NCBI GenBank assembly: GCA_018304465.1
Contig: JAGVWC010000010.1
Span: forward strand, 243,473 to 307,472
DNA from: Candidatus Iainarchaeum sp.
Lineage (GTDB): Archaea; Iainarchaeota; Iainarchaeia; Iainarchaeales; JAGVWC01
Length of the DNA: 64,000 bases
Direction of reading: 5' to 3'
Part shown: one piece after another, positions 42,865 to 51,500 of the stretch
Layout: each line of letters opens with the position of its first letter
How positions within the stretch are numbered: position 1 is the stretch's first letter
Notes under the pieces: model-generated
What the model was told of the DNA's origin: nothing
The model's input: the letters and a program-made list of their open reading frames with translations, nothing else
Databases searched by the model: none
Position numbers and translations under genes: made by a program

Positions 42865-43365
42865 CTATTTGAACAGTTCACCCAGCTCGATTTTTTTCAA
42901 CACTTCGAACTTTCTGGAATCCGCGGCCGCCGGACGGGATTCCTTGGGAATCAGCTTTTGAACCAGCTCCGCCGAATACCTCTTGGCCACCAAGGAACGC
43001 AACCCCGAACCCGGATCCTCCACCCCGATTTTTTCTTCCAACGCCAAAATCAATTCGACTTGCTGGCGCGACAAACCATACACATCCACGATTCCGTTTG
43101 GCGCCGCCAGCGCGTTGAAAAACAACTGTAACCCCGTCTGTGCATACGAAATAATGTCAAACGCGTCCAGCGAATACGCGCACGCGACCACTTTGCCTTC
43201 GAGCAAAAACAACAATCCTTCCTCAACCCCGCTGGCACCTTCAATGGTTGCAACCAAATAACCCGAAAACTTCTGTTTTTGCAATTCGAACACGCGCTCC
43301 GCGTCAAACTGGGACAACGGCGCCAAATGAACGACTGCATCCCCCACCGGAAAATTCAATACCAT
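42865..43365 (-). CDS. DUF2226-like archaeal protein
   Basis: The product is 166 residues. The first half has the strand pattern of DUF2226/PATAN-type domains: KFSGYLVATIEGASGVEEGLLFLLEGKVVACAYS, followed by amphipathic helices and a charged tail (KFEVLKKIELGELF). No catalytic residues are evident. It is 4 nt downstream of the NYN-domain gene, forming a two-gene operon. Archaeal relatives often adjoin chromosome- or membrane-associated ATPases; the MinD operon next door fits that loosely. Confidence 0.5.
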   Translation of the reverse strand: MVLNFPVGDAVVHLAPLSQFDAERVFELQKQKFSGYLVATIEGASGVEEGLLFLLEGKVVACAYSLDAFDIISYAQTGLQLFFNALAAPNGIVDVYGLSRQQVELILALEEKIGVEDPGSGLRSLVAKRYSAELVQKLIPKESRPAAADSRKFEVLKKIELGELFK

Positions 43366-43369
43366 GACA

Positions 43370-43843
43370 TCACTTGGTTTTCTTCAAAATCACGACGAAA
43401 TCCGACGTGTTCTTTAGCGACGCGGCACTTGCTTCGTCCGCCAAACACACCACTGTGTCTTTTCCATACCGCTTGGCTTTCACGATCGCGGGCCAAAAAT
43501 CCGCGTCCCGTGACACGAACGCGATCACGCCGATATTGGGATTAAAAATCGCTTCCACGGCCTCGACCGCCATGGCCACGTCAATATCTCCCACCGTAAT
43601 GATCGATTCGAAACCCTGGTTCACCACGGCTTCCACGAGCTTTTCGGACGCAAACTGGTTCAAAAAAACTTTTCCGATCTTGATCTGCCCAAACGGCGCC
43701 AACGCCGCTTTCACGTCTTTAAGATCGATTCCAAGCTCTTTTCGCAAAATATTCGGACCGTCCACGAACACCGCAATGTTCTTGGCGGCTTTTTTCTTTT
43801 CTTTTTCCTTTCCGCCAACCCGTTGGCGCAATCCTTCCAGCAT
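43370..43843 (-). CDS. NYN-domain (LabA/PIN-like) nuclease
   Basis: The product is 157 residues. Acidic residues of the NYN active site occur in order: VFVDGPNI (D), GDIDVAMAV (D), and FVSRDADFWPAI (SxDxDF). The fold is PIN-like; members cleave RNA in processing or decay. The N-terminal 20 residues are very basic. Divergent from aIF5A. A ribonuclease role is likely from the family, substrate unknown. Confidence 0.8.
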   Translation of the reverse strand: MLEGLRQRVGGKEKEKKKAAKNIAVFVDGPNILRKELGIDLKDVKAALAPFGQIKIGKVFLNQFASEKLVEAVVNQGFESIITVGDIDVAMAVEAVEAIFNPNIGVIAFVSRDADFWPAIVKAKRYGKDTVVCLADEASAASLKNTSDFVVILKKTK

Positions 43844-43988
43844 CGCAAAACCCCACTAATAAACGCTGTTTTAGATTTTAAAGCTGCTGTCGAAGCCGCC
43901 CAAAAAGGTATTTAAACCCGATTACGGAGAAATAGGTAAACGCTTACTTAAAAAAAAAAACCAATTCTGTTTAGAGGACTGATCGTTC

Positions 43989-44384
43989 ATGGAAAAAAAA
44001 TTCGTCAAAGTCGGACAACTCAAAGAAGGCGGATACCTATTGATTGAAGGAATCGCCTGTCAAATCAAAAGCATTGAAAAATCAAAACCCGGAAAACACG
44101 GCGCCGCCAAAGCGCGTATCACCGCGGTCGGATTATTCAACAACCAGAAAAAAACCGCTTTAATGGGAACCACCGACGAAGGCGAAGTCCCCATTGTATT
44201 ACGCGGAAACGCACAAGTCAACGCCGTCATGGGCGACCTCTTGAATCTCATGGACATGGAATCGTTCGAAATCTTTGACGCGTCAAAACCCAAAGACGTC
44301 ACCGGCATCAAACAAGGCGACGAAGTCGAATACATGAAACTGGACGACCAGGTACGCGTATTGCGACGAAAAGGCGCGGAATAA
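43989..44384 (+). CDS. eif5a: Translation initiation factor aIF5A
   Basis: The protein promotes peptide-bond formation at difficult sequences when hypusinated. The 131 residues have the hypusine loop SIEKSKPGKHGAAKARI, whose Lys after PG is the modified residue, followed by an OB-fold domain. Deoxyhypusine synthase for this modification is at 4311; no deoxyhypusine hydroxylase is seen in the window. Ribosome-binding site GAGGAC lies about 10 nt before the ATG. Divergent from the NYN gene. Confidence 0.95.
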   Translation: MEKKFVKVGQLKEGGYLLIEGIACQIKSIEKSKPGKHGAAKARITAVGLFNNQKKTALMGTTDEGEVPIVLRGNAQVNAVMGDLLNLMDMESFEIFDASKPKDVTGIKQGDEVEYMKLDDQVRVLRRKGAE

Positions 44385-44489
44385 ATCAATTCAATCCAGG
44401 ACCCGGTGAAAGAATCCCGGGGCCTTTGAAACCTTTTTTTAAATACCCTAATCATTAAATCCGCCAACGCATATCAAAATACATACCCT

Positions 44490-45176
44490 ATGCCGCACCC
44501 CAAAAAAAGACAGCAACAAATCCACTCTCGACAGCAACGCCGACAAAAACGCGGACAATGGCTGAAGCTTTCCGCCAAAGAACGCGAAGAGGTTAGATTC
44601 CAACGCGAATATTATCCCAAGATTTCCGATTACCTTCAACCCGACCAACGGTCAATATTTGGCGTAAGCGATTTGCACGAACACGATTTTTTGGAGGCCG
44701 TTGTAAGTCAACGCCAAAAAAAACCCAACGAACCCATCCACGTGCTAAACGAAGGCGCGGGAAGAAGCACTTTTTCCGCAGAACTCAAACAGTTGGCGAA
44801 CCTGTTCCAGATCCCGGTCCAAGTAACCGAAACGGACCTGCGACCGCTTTTTCGCGCGACCAAAAACGTGTCCCCCGAAGAAATCGTTTCCAAATTCGGA
44901 AAAAAAAAATTCCAGGTGATCGTTTCCACTTTCGGAGGATTCAATTATACCCGCGCGAACCGCCGACACGCCCTCGTGAACTTCATCCAAGCGCTTTCGC
45001 CAGGGGGACTTGCCAGCATCGTTTTTATGCACCAGCACTTGGCCGCGGTGTCCGCGGAAGTCCGACAAGTCCAAAAACGGTTTCCAGAAATTTCCTTTGA
45101 AATAAAACAAAACCGCCGGATCCATGCCGCGTACATCCTAACGATGCGAAAACCCGCCAGTTCACCCAACATCTAA
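44490..45176 (+). CDS. Methyltransferase-like small protein, paralogue 1
   Basis: The product is 228 residues. It begins MPHPKKRQQQIHSRQQRRQ, a basic tail. From about 80 it has VLNEGAGRSTFSAEL (a motif-I-like glycine loop), TETDLRPLF (acidic end of strand 2), then FQVIVSTFGG and LVNFIQALSPGGLASIVF, as in class I SAM-dependent methyltransferases. The canonical GxGxG is altered to EGAGRS. Its paralogue follows at 45249. The basic N-terminus suggests RNA or DNA binding. Substrate unknown. Confidence 0.6.
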   Translation: MPHPKKRQQQIHSRQQRRQKRGQWLKLSAKEREEVRFQREYYPKISDYLQPDQRSIFGVSDLHEHDFLEAVVSQRQKKPNEPIHVLNEGAGRSTFSAELKQLANLFQIPVQVTETDLRPLFRATKNVSPEEIVSKFGKKKFQVIVSTFGGFNYTRANRRHALVNFIQALSPGGLASIVFMHQHLAAVSAEVRQVQKRFPEISFEIKQNRRIHAAYILTMRKPASSPNI

Positions 45177-45248
45177 GAACTCTAAATACGCGCGAAAAAA
45201 AGGGACGACACGAATAAATAATCCCCTTTCATTGGTATATCGGATTTC

Positions 45249-45920
45249 ATGCCACAACCCAAAAAAAGAACCGCGTTGATTCAACGCCGCCAAAACCAAC
45301 GGAAAAAACAAAGCCGCTTGCTAAAACTGTCCGAGTATGATCGAAAACTGATTTTGCAAGAACGGCGGTTTCACCAGTTGGATCCCGTGCCCAACATATA
45401 TACTACGCAGGAACGCACGCTTCGACAGGTGAACAAAGAACACGGAAAAAACTTTTCCGAAATCGTCCGAAAACTCGCAAAAAAATTCCCGAAACGACCC
45501 GTCGAAATTCTGGACGAAGGCACCGGACACAGTAAATTCCTCCAAGAGCTCGCACAACAACACCGCATGCCCAGCATGCGTTTTACCACAACCGACATTC
45601 GAGACATTGGAAAACCCGTCCACGACGCCGCTCCCGAAGAACTGGTGGCAAAATTCGGAAAAAACCGCTTTCATTTAATCGTTTCCACGTGGGGCGGAAC
45701 CCATTTTTCGCCGGTTCGAAAAGAAAAAGCCCTCGTGAACATCATTGCAAGCCTGGTTTCCGGCGGAATGGCCAGCGTCTGCGTTTCAAACGAAAGCGAC
45801 GACAACAACCCCGTTCGAATCGCCCAAAAACTCGCGCGAAAACTCAAAAACGTTTCGATCCGCGTCGAACCCCAGTACCGCGACCCGCGATACCGCGTGC
45901 TTTCGATTCACAAAAGATAA
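45249..45920 (+). CDS. Methyltransferase-like small protein, paralogue 2
   Basis: The product is 223 residues and clearly homologous to the previous gene: MPQPKKRTALIQRRQNQRKKQ, ILDEGTGHSKFLQEL, TTTDIRDI, FHLIVSTWGG, LVNIIASLVSGGMASVCV. The motif-I loop is EGTGHS. The pair arose by tandem duplication and diverged, since only about a third of positions look alike. A TATA-like stretch lies between them, so they may be expressed separately. Converges on the metG gene. Confidence 0.6.
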   Translation: MPQPKKRTALIQRRQNQRKKQSRLLKLSEYDRKLILQERRFHQLDPVPNIYTTQERTLRQVNKEHGKNFSEIVRKLAKKFPKRPVEILDEGTGHSKFLQELAQQHRMPSMRFTTTDIRDIGKPVHDAAPEELVAKFGKNRFHLIVSTWGGTHFSPVRKEKALVNIIASLVSGGMASVCVSNESDDNNPVRIAQKLARKLKNVSIRVEPQYRDPRYRVLSIHKR

Positions 45921-45947
45921 AACACATTTTGGAACGGCTTTGAAAGC

Positions 45948-48119
45948 TTACAAAAGACGGAATTTTCCGCCGCAAAATTTCGTGACCAGTTCCCCGATTT
46001 CGTTTGCGGCTTTTTGCAGCAATTCATCGGAAGTTTCCCGGTTTCCCTGCACGTAAAACACCAGGTGTTTGGTTGCCTCCTTGACTTTGGTGGCATCGCA
46101 TTGTTTTTCATCCAACCGACAAACGATTTGAGACGCGTCAAGCACCGCGAATTCCCCCGCTTTGACGGGTTTGAGTTGACGTTCCCCCAACGGAACAAAC
46201 CGTTCTTTTCCCGAGGTAATCGCAAAACGCAAGTCGCCTTGCACCCGATCGATGTCATGACAACCCACGACCAAACCGTATTTGAGCGAAACCACGTTGT
46301 ACGCGTCCACCGCGGTGTTGATCTGCGGCAACTGACCGGAACGCATGACCAGTTCATCCAGATTCTCAACGGAATTCGTCACGTTTTTGACATTCAGTTT
46401 TTTGTACACGTCAAAATATCCTTTTCGAATCAATTGACGCGTTTTTGCTTCTTTTCCAGAACCCGAAATCGCGGGAAGCGTTTCTCCCGCGGTTCGCTCT
46501 TTTAATTTTTCCAAACCTTCGTGTTTTTTCTTAATCGAAACGTTTTCCACAACACCGGAAACGATTTTCAAACCAAGGTCCGACACCTGCAAATCCACGA
46601 CCACCGAAATTTTGCGGGCTTTGGGTTCTGGTTTTTCCTGTTTTTTGAATTCAAGCTTCGGAAACAAAATCCGCGGATTCGACACCACGACTTTTTCAAG
46701 CAGTCCCGGTTTGCAATCCTTCAAAAACCCTTTTGAAAAACCGAACTGGGAATTTATTTTTTCGCACGTGGACGGAACCACGGGTTCCAGCAAAATCGCG
46801 CTGATCCGAAGACAATCCGCCAGATTATACAAAACTTTTTCGGCTTCTTTCCCCTCAAGTCCCCAAGGCTTTTGATCGTTGACAAACTTGTTTCCGGCGC
46901 CGATGAACGCGAATATTTCCTCAAGCGCGCGGTTAAACTGGAACGAATCGTACGAATCCGAAATCTTGTCCAGATTCAACGCCTTGAATAACGTCGGATC
47001 TGTTTTTTGCTTCGAAAGAGATCCGTTGCATTTTTTTTCGATCAACGCGCTCACGCGGCTGGCAAGGTTTCCAAGTTCGTTGGCAAGTTCGTTGTTATGG
47101 CGCTGCACAAGCGATTCTTCGGAAAACTGACCGTCAAATCCGAATGGGATTTCGCGCAGGAAAAAATATCGGACAGAGTCCGCACCGAATTTTTCAGATA
47201 AGTAATGCGGATCGATTACATTTCCCGCGACTTTGGACATCTTGTCACCGGCGTCGGTGTTGATGAAGCCATGCGAAACCACGCGCGGCAATTCGATTCC
47301 CGCCGACAAAAGAATAGACCACCAAATCACCGTATGGTGCCACACAATATCGCGTCCGATGACATGCGCGTCCGCCGGCCAAAAATCATTATACTTCTTG
47401 TTGGGATAATCCACTGTCGAGAGATAGTTGATGAGCGCGTCCATCCACACAAAAAAAATGTGTTTGGAATCGATCGGAAAAGGAATCCCCCACTTTAATT
47501 TCGAACGACTGACGCTTAAGTCGCGTAAAGGCCGGCGCAAACGGTTAAGCATTTCTTTCCGACGCTCAACAGGCACCAACAGAGCTTTTTTTTCCAAAAG
47601 TTCCAAAAGCTTCGGTTGATATTTGCTCATTTTAAAAAAATACGATTCCTCTTTCATCAACCGAAGCGGCGAATGATGCACAGGACAATTAACACCGTCT
47701 TCGGCTTCGGTTTCCGTGTAAAAGCTCTCGCAATCCACGCAATACAACCCCTCGTATTCGCCCTTGTAAATGTCGCCTTTTTCGTTCACGCGCTTGAAAA
47801 TCTCTCGAACCACTTTTTTATGCCGCTCTTCGGTGGTCTTGATAAAATCGTCAAACGAAATATTGTAGTCCGAACAAAGCTTTCGATACAGCGGTTCCAT
47901 TGCATTAACGAATTCCTGCGGCGATTTTCCTGCTGCTTCCGCTTTTTCGGCAATTTTTTGGCCATGGCAATCAAGGCCAGTCGAGAAATGGACTTTTTCG
48001 CCTTTCAAGCGATGCCAGCGCGCCATCGCATCCGCGCAAATCTTTTCGTACAGATGGCCTGCGTGCGGAGGAGCGCTGGGATAATCAATGGCAGTGCTGA
48101 CAAAGAACTTTTTTCCCAA
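45948..48119 (-). CDS. metG: Methionyl-tRNA synthetase with C-terminal B3/B4-type domain
   Basis: The product is 723 residues. Catalytic core: HAGHL (HIGH signature) near residue 20, zinc-binding CVDCESFYTE with CPVH, WWSILLSAGIELPRV, and DKMSKVAGN (KMSKS) near 300; an anticodon-binding helical domain runs to about 500. Instead of the usual EMAP-type RNA-binding tail, the last 210 residues resemble the B3/B4 domain of PheRS beta: INTAVDAYNVVSLKYGLVVG, HDIDRVQGDLRFA, and KAGEFAVLDASQIVCRLDEKQC. The start is TTG with GGGTG eight nt upstream. The fusion is unusual; the domain may edit or bind tRNA. Confidence 0.9.
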   Translation of the reverse strand: MGKKFFVSTAIDYPSAPPHAGHLYEKICADAMARWHRLKGEKVHFSTGLDCHGQKIAEKAEAAGKSPQEFVNAMEPLYRKLCSDYNISFDDFIKTTEERHKKVVREIFKRVNEKGDIYKGEYEGLYCVDCESFYTETEAEDGVNCPVHHSPLRLMKEESYFFKMSKYQPKLLELLEKKALLVPVERRKEMLNRLRRPLRDLSVSRSKLKWGIPFPIDSKHIFFVWMDALINYLSTVDYPNKKYNDFWPADAHVIGRDIVWHHTVIWWSILLSAGIELPRVVSHGFINTDAGDKMSKVAGNVIDPHYLSEKFGADSVRYFFLREIPFGFDGQFSEESLVQRHNNELANELGNLASRVSALIEKKCNGSLSKQKTDPTLFKALNLDKISDSYDSFQFNRALEEIFAFIGAGNKFVNDQKPWGLEGKEAEKVLYNLADCLRISAILLEPVVPSTCEKINSQFGFSKGFLKDCKPGLLEKVVVSNPRILFPKLEFKKQEKPEPKARKISVVVDLQVSDLGLKIVSGVVENVSIKKKHEGLEKLKERTAGETLPAISGSGKEAKTRQLIRKGYFDVYKKLNVKNVTNSVENLDELVMRSGQLPQINTAVDAYNVVSLKYGLVVGCHDIDRVQGDLRFAITSGKERFVPLGERQLKPVKAGEFAVLDASQIVCRLDEKQCDATKVKEATKHLVFYVQGNRETSDELLQKAANEIGELVTKFCGGKFRLL

Positions 48120-48532
48120 GAAACAAACACCCTGAATAGTATACCACTTATCGCCCTGAAGATTTAAAATAGTGATTTACACCAGTAAAACCCGTCTTTC
48201 ACTCCAACGGATTTCGGCACGTGATTCGACTAGGCGCATGCAAACACGCCCCTTGACGGCGATGAAACCCGCCGCGCTTTAATCAAATATCTTTTTGATA
48301 GTTTGAAAACCAAAAACGATTCCATCAAAACGCCACGGCCCCACTACATGAACATCCGGACAAAAAAACAATACTTTGGAATCCGAACTCCATTTCATTA
48401 AATAAATCAACACTGAAAGTATTACACGAAAAACAAGCCGCTTATTCGGGGGAAAAACACGGCAAACAAGGGGTTTTCACCGGCAAAACAGCAAAACGCG
48501 TTTCTTAAACCGGCTTAGCCAATACTCTGTCT
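48120..48532. other. Gene-free stretch between metG and mcm
   Basis: This is the divergent promoter region of 413 nt. Minus-strand TATTTTAAATCT (48162-48173) fits the metG promoter; TTTCTTAAACC about 30 nt before the mcm ATG fits mcm. Between them are AT-rich patches and C-rich runs but no ORF or tRNA. I could not find repeated origin-recognition boxes by eye, though a position beside mcm would suit an origin. Confidence 0.5.
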
Positions 48533-51500
48533 ATGAGTACACCGGAAAAAAAGATCGCGTCCGGCCAAAAACCCAAAATTTTTCGAGAAAACGTGGGAAA
48601 AGGAAACGCCATGGAAGACGAATTCGAACTAGACATAGGGCAATTAGAAGCCGAAAGCGACGAAAGCCCGTACATGGCCAAATTCAAATCTTTTTTTGAA
48701 AACAGTTACTTAAAAGACATCGAAAAACTCGCCAACCAATGGCCGCACCACAAATCCCTTGAAATCGATTTCAAAGACCTTGAACACTTCGATTTTGAAA
48801 CCGCGGACGAACTCCTCGAACACCCCGACGTATTACTCGAAGCCGCGGAAATGGCGGTTCAAAGCATCAATATTCCCGCGTTTGACGTCAAAGACTTCAA
48901 ACCCCACGTTCGATTTTACAATTTACCCAAAGACCGCGTTCCGTATCTGCGAAACATCGGATCCGAACACCTCGGAAAACTCACCACGGTCGAAGGCCTC
49001 GTCCGTCAAGTCACGGACGTATTACCCAAACTTAAAATCGCGGCCTGGCAATGCCGCCGCTGCGCCAACGTCTACAAAAAAGAACAGGAAACCGACAAAA
49101 TCACGCAACCCATGATGTGCGAATGCAAACACCGCGAATTCGTACTCCTACCCGAACAATCCGTTTTCATGGACTCCCAAAAAATACTGGTTCAAGAACC
49201 CCTTGAATTATTGAAAGGAAGCGAACAAGCCACGAACTTCGAAGTCATTGTCACCGACGACCTGGTCAACAAAATTCTTCCCGGAGACCGCACCAAAATC
49301 ACGGGCATCGTGCGCCTCAAAACCCCCAAAGAAAAAGGACTCATTTTCCAGCGATTCATGGACGCGCTGCACTTGGAAGAAACCGCCAAAGAATTCGACG
49401 AAGTCGAATCTTCACCCGAAGAAATCGAAGCCGTTCGACAACTCGCCAAAACCCCGAAAATTTACGACATCCTCATTCAAAGCATCGCTCCCAACATTTA
49501 CGGTCACAACGACCTCAAAGAAGCCATCGCATTGCAATTATTCGGCGGCATCACCAAACTATTGCCCAACGAAAGCAAGGTCCGCGGAAACATTCACGTT
49601 TTGCTGGTTGGAGACCCTGGTTGCCTGGTCGGAGACGAACGCGTCGCACTCGGAAACGGGGCCATTGAACGAATCGAAAAACTCGGAACCGAACACCTCC
49701 AAGAAATCAGCACTCAAGTCTTGACTGGCGAAGGACAAGCCAAACGAGACTGGGCGACCGCATTCCATTACTATGCGAACCAACCCGTCATGGAAATCAT
49801 CACTGAAAGCGGAAAAAGCATCAAAGGCACATTGAACCACCCCTTGCTATGCGTTTCAAAAGAAAACGGAAAACCCAAGCGCGATTGGAAACGATTAGAC
49901 GAATTCCAAATCGGAGACAAAGTAGCGGTGGTCACCCACATCCCTTGCACGATCAAAAGATACATTCCCACAGATTTTACCCAAAGACCAAAAACACTCG
50001 GACCCAAGTTTAAAGGAAAACTGCCCGCCAAAGTCACTCCTGAATTGGCCGGACTATTCGGATACATCGTTGGCGACGGCTGGGTCACCCAATACAAAAC
50101 AGGTTTTGTCGTCAATGACCAAGAAAAAGACCTGTTACCCAAATTGTTAAATGCAAGCCAACGCTTGTTTGGCATCAAACCGATTCCCCATATTCGAACA
50201 CTCCTGGAACGAAAAATGCCTTTATATTATTCGGAAATCAACTCGAAAGACATCGCGCAAAACCTGAAATTTCTCGCAGAAAAAAGAGTACCGGAACTAG
50301 TCATGAGATCCGGAAACAAAGTCGCGGCCGAATTCCTAAAATGGTTGTTCGAAGCAGACGGTTGTTGTTTCTGCAAAGGCAGAGGCCGCCGAGCCATCGC
50401 ATTGAAAGCCAAGAACATTGAACTGCTCCGCGACGTACAAATGTTGCTGTTGCGCTTTTCAATTCACTCACGCATCACTTCAAACGCACTTCAAATCAGA
50501 CGTGGAAAAGACATTCAAAAATACGTCCAACACATCGGATTTGCATCTGCCAAAAAAAGAGCAAAGCTTAAACAACTCGCCAAAGAAGCCAAATCGTTTG
50601 CCCGATTCAATTCGCAACGCAGCGAAAAAATAGTCAAAATCATCCATCACCCCGTCGAAGACGTTTTCGACATCGAAGTACCCGCCGGACACCGATTCAT
50701 CGCCAACGGAGTTATTTCGCATAACACCGCAAAATCACAGCTATTGCAAAGCGTGCACAAAATCGCGCCGAAAGCGGTTTACGTTACGGGGAAAACTTCT
50801 ACTGGCGCCGGTCTGTGCATTGCTCCCGACTCGCTGATTTTAAATGACAACGGATTCAAGTCAGTGCAGGAATTCGTCGAATCGAATTTCAACGAGACAA
50901 GCGCAAAAGAAGAAATCCCTAATGCATGGAGCAATGATTTTCTCGGAGTCGCACATTCATTAAGTAATACGCTTGATTTCGTGGAAGCGCCAGTCGAAAA
51001 AATCTGGCGAATCAAACCCCCCGAAAAGATGTTCAAGATCACTACCCGTACCGGAAGATCACTTTCCTTGACTCCCGCTACAAGCCTGATTCGAATTAAG
51101 AATGGAAAGATCGAGTGGATTTCGGCAAGCGAATTGCAAACTGGCGACTACGTTGCAACCCCCCGGAACTTACCCGAAGGAAACGTGAAAAAAATCCCCA
51201 CGATCCAGATTCTTGCTTCAACCCCAAACATAAAAACCGGTGATCCCTTGGCGGTGTGGATAAAGGAAATAACCGACCGACTTATTCCAAAGTATGGCAG
51301 TCTTCAAGCGATCGCAAAAAAAATTGGAAAAAGCCGTAATACGCTTTATGCGGTACGAAATCCAAAATTCTTCCATGGATGGGAATTAAAAACCGTTATC
51401 GCACTGGCTACCGAAGCAGGATATACTGAAAGCGAAATCAGCGAAAAGATTACAACTCTATTTATAAGCCACGGGAAAAATTTTCGCATTCCACGCCATA

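Noticed and set aside
48120-48532. Replication origin beside mcm
   Set aside because: No repeated origin-recognition motifs or long AT-rich unwinding element could be shown by eye.
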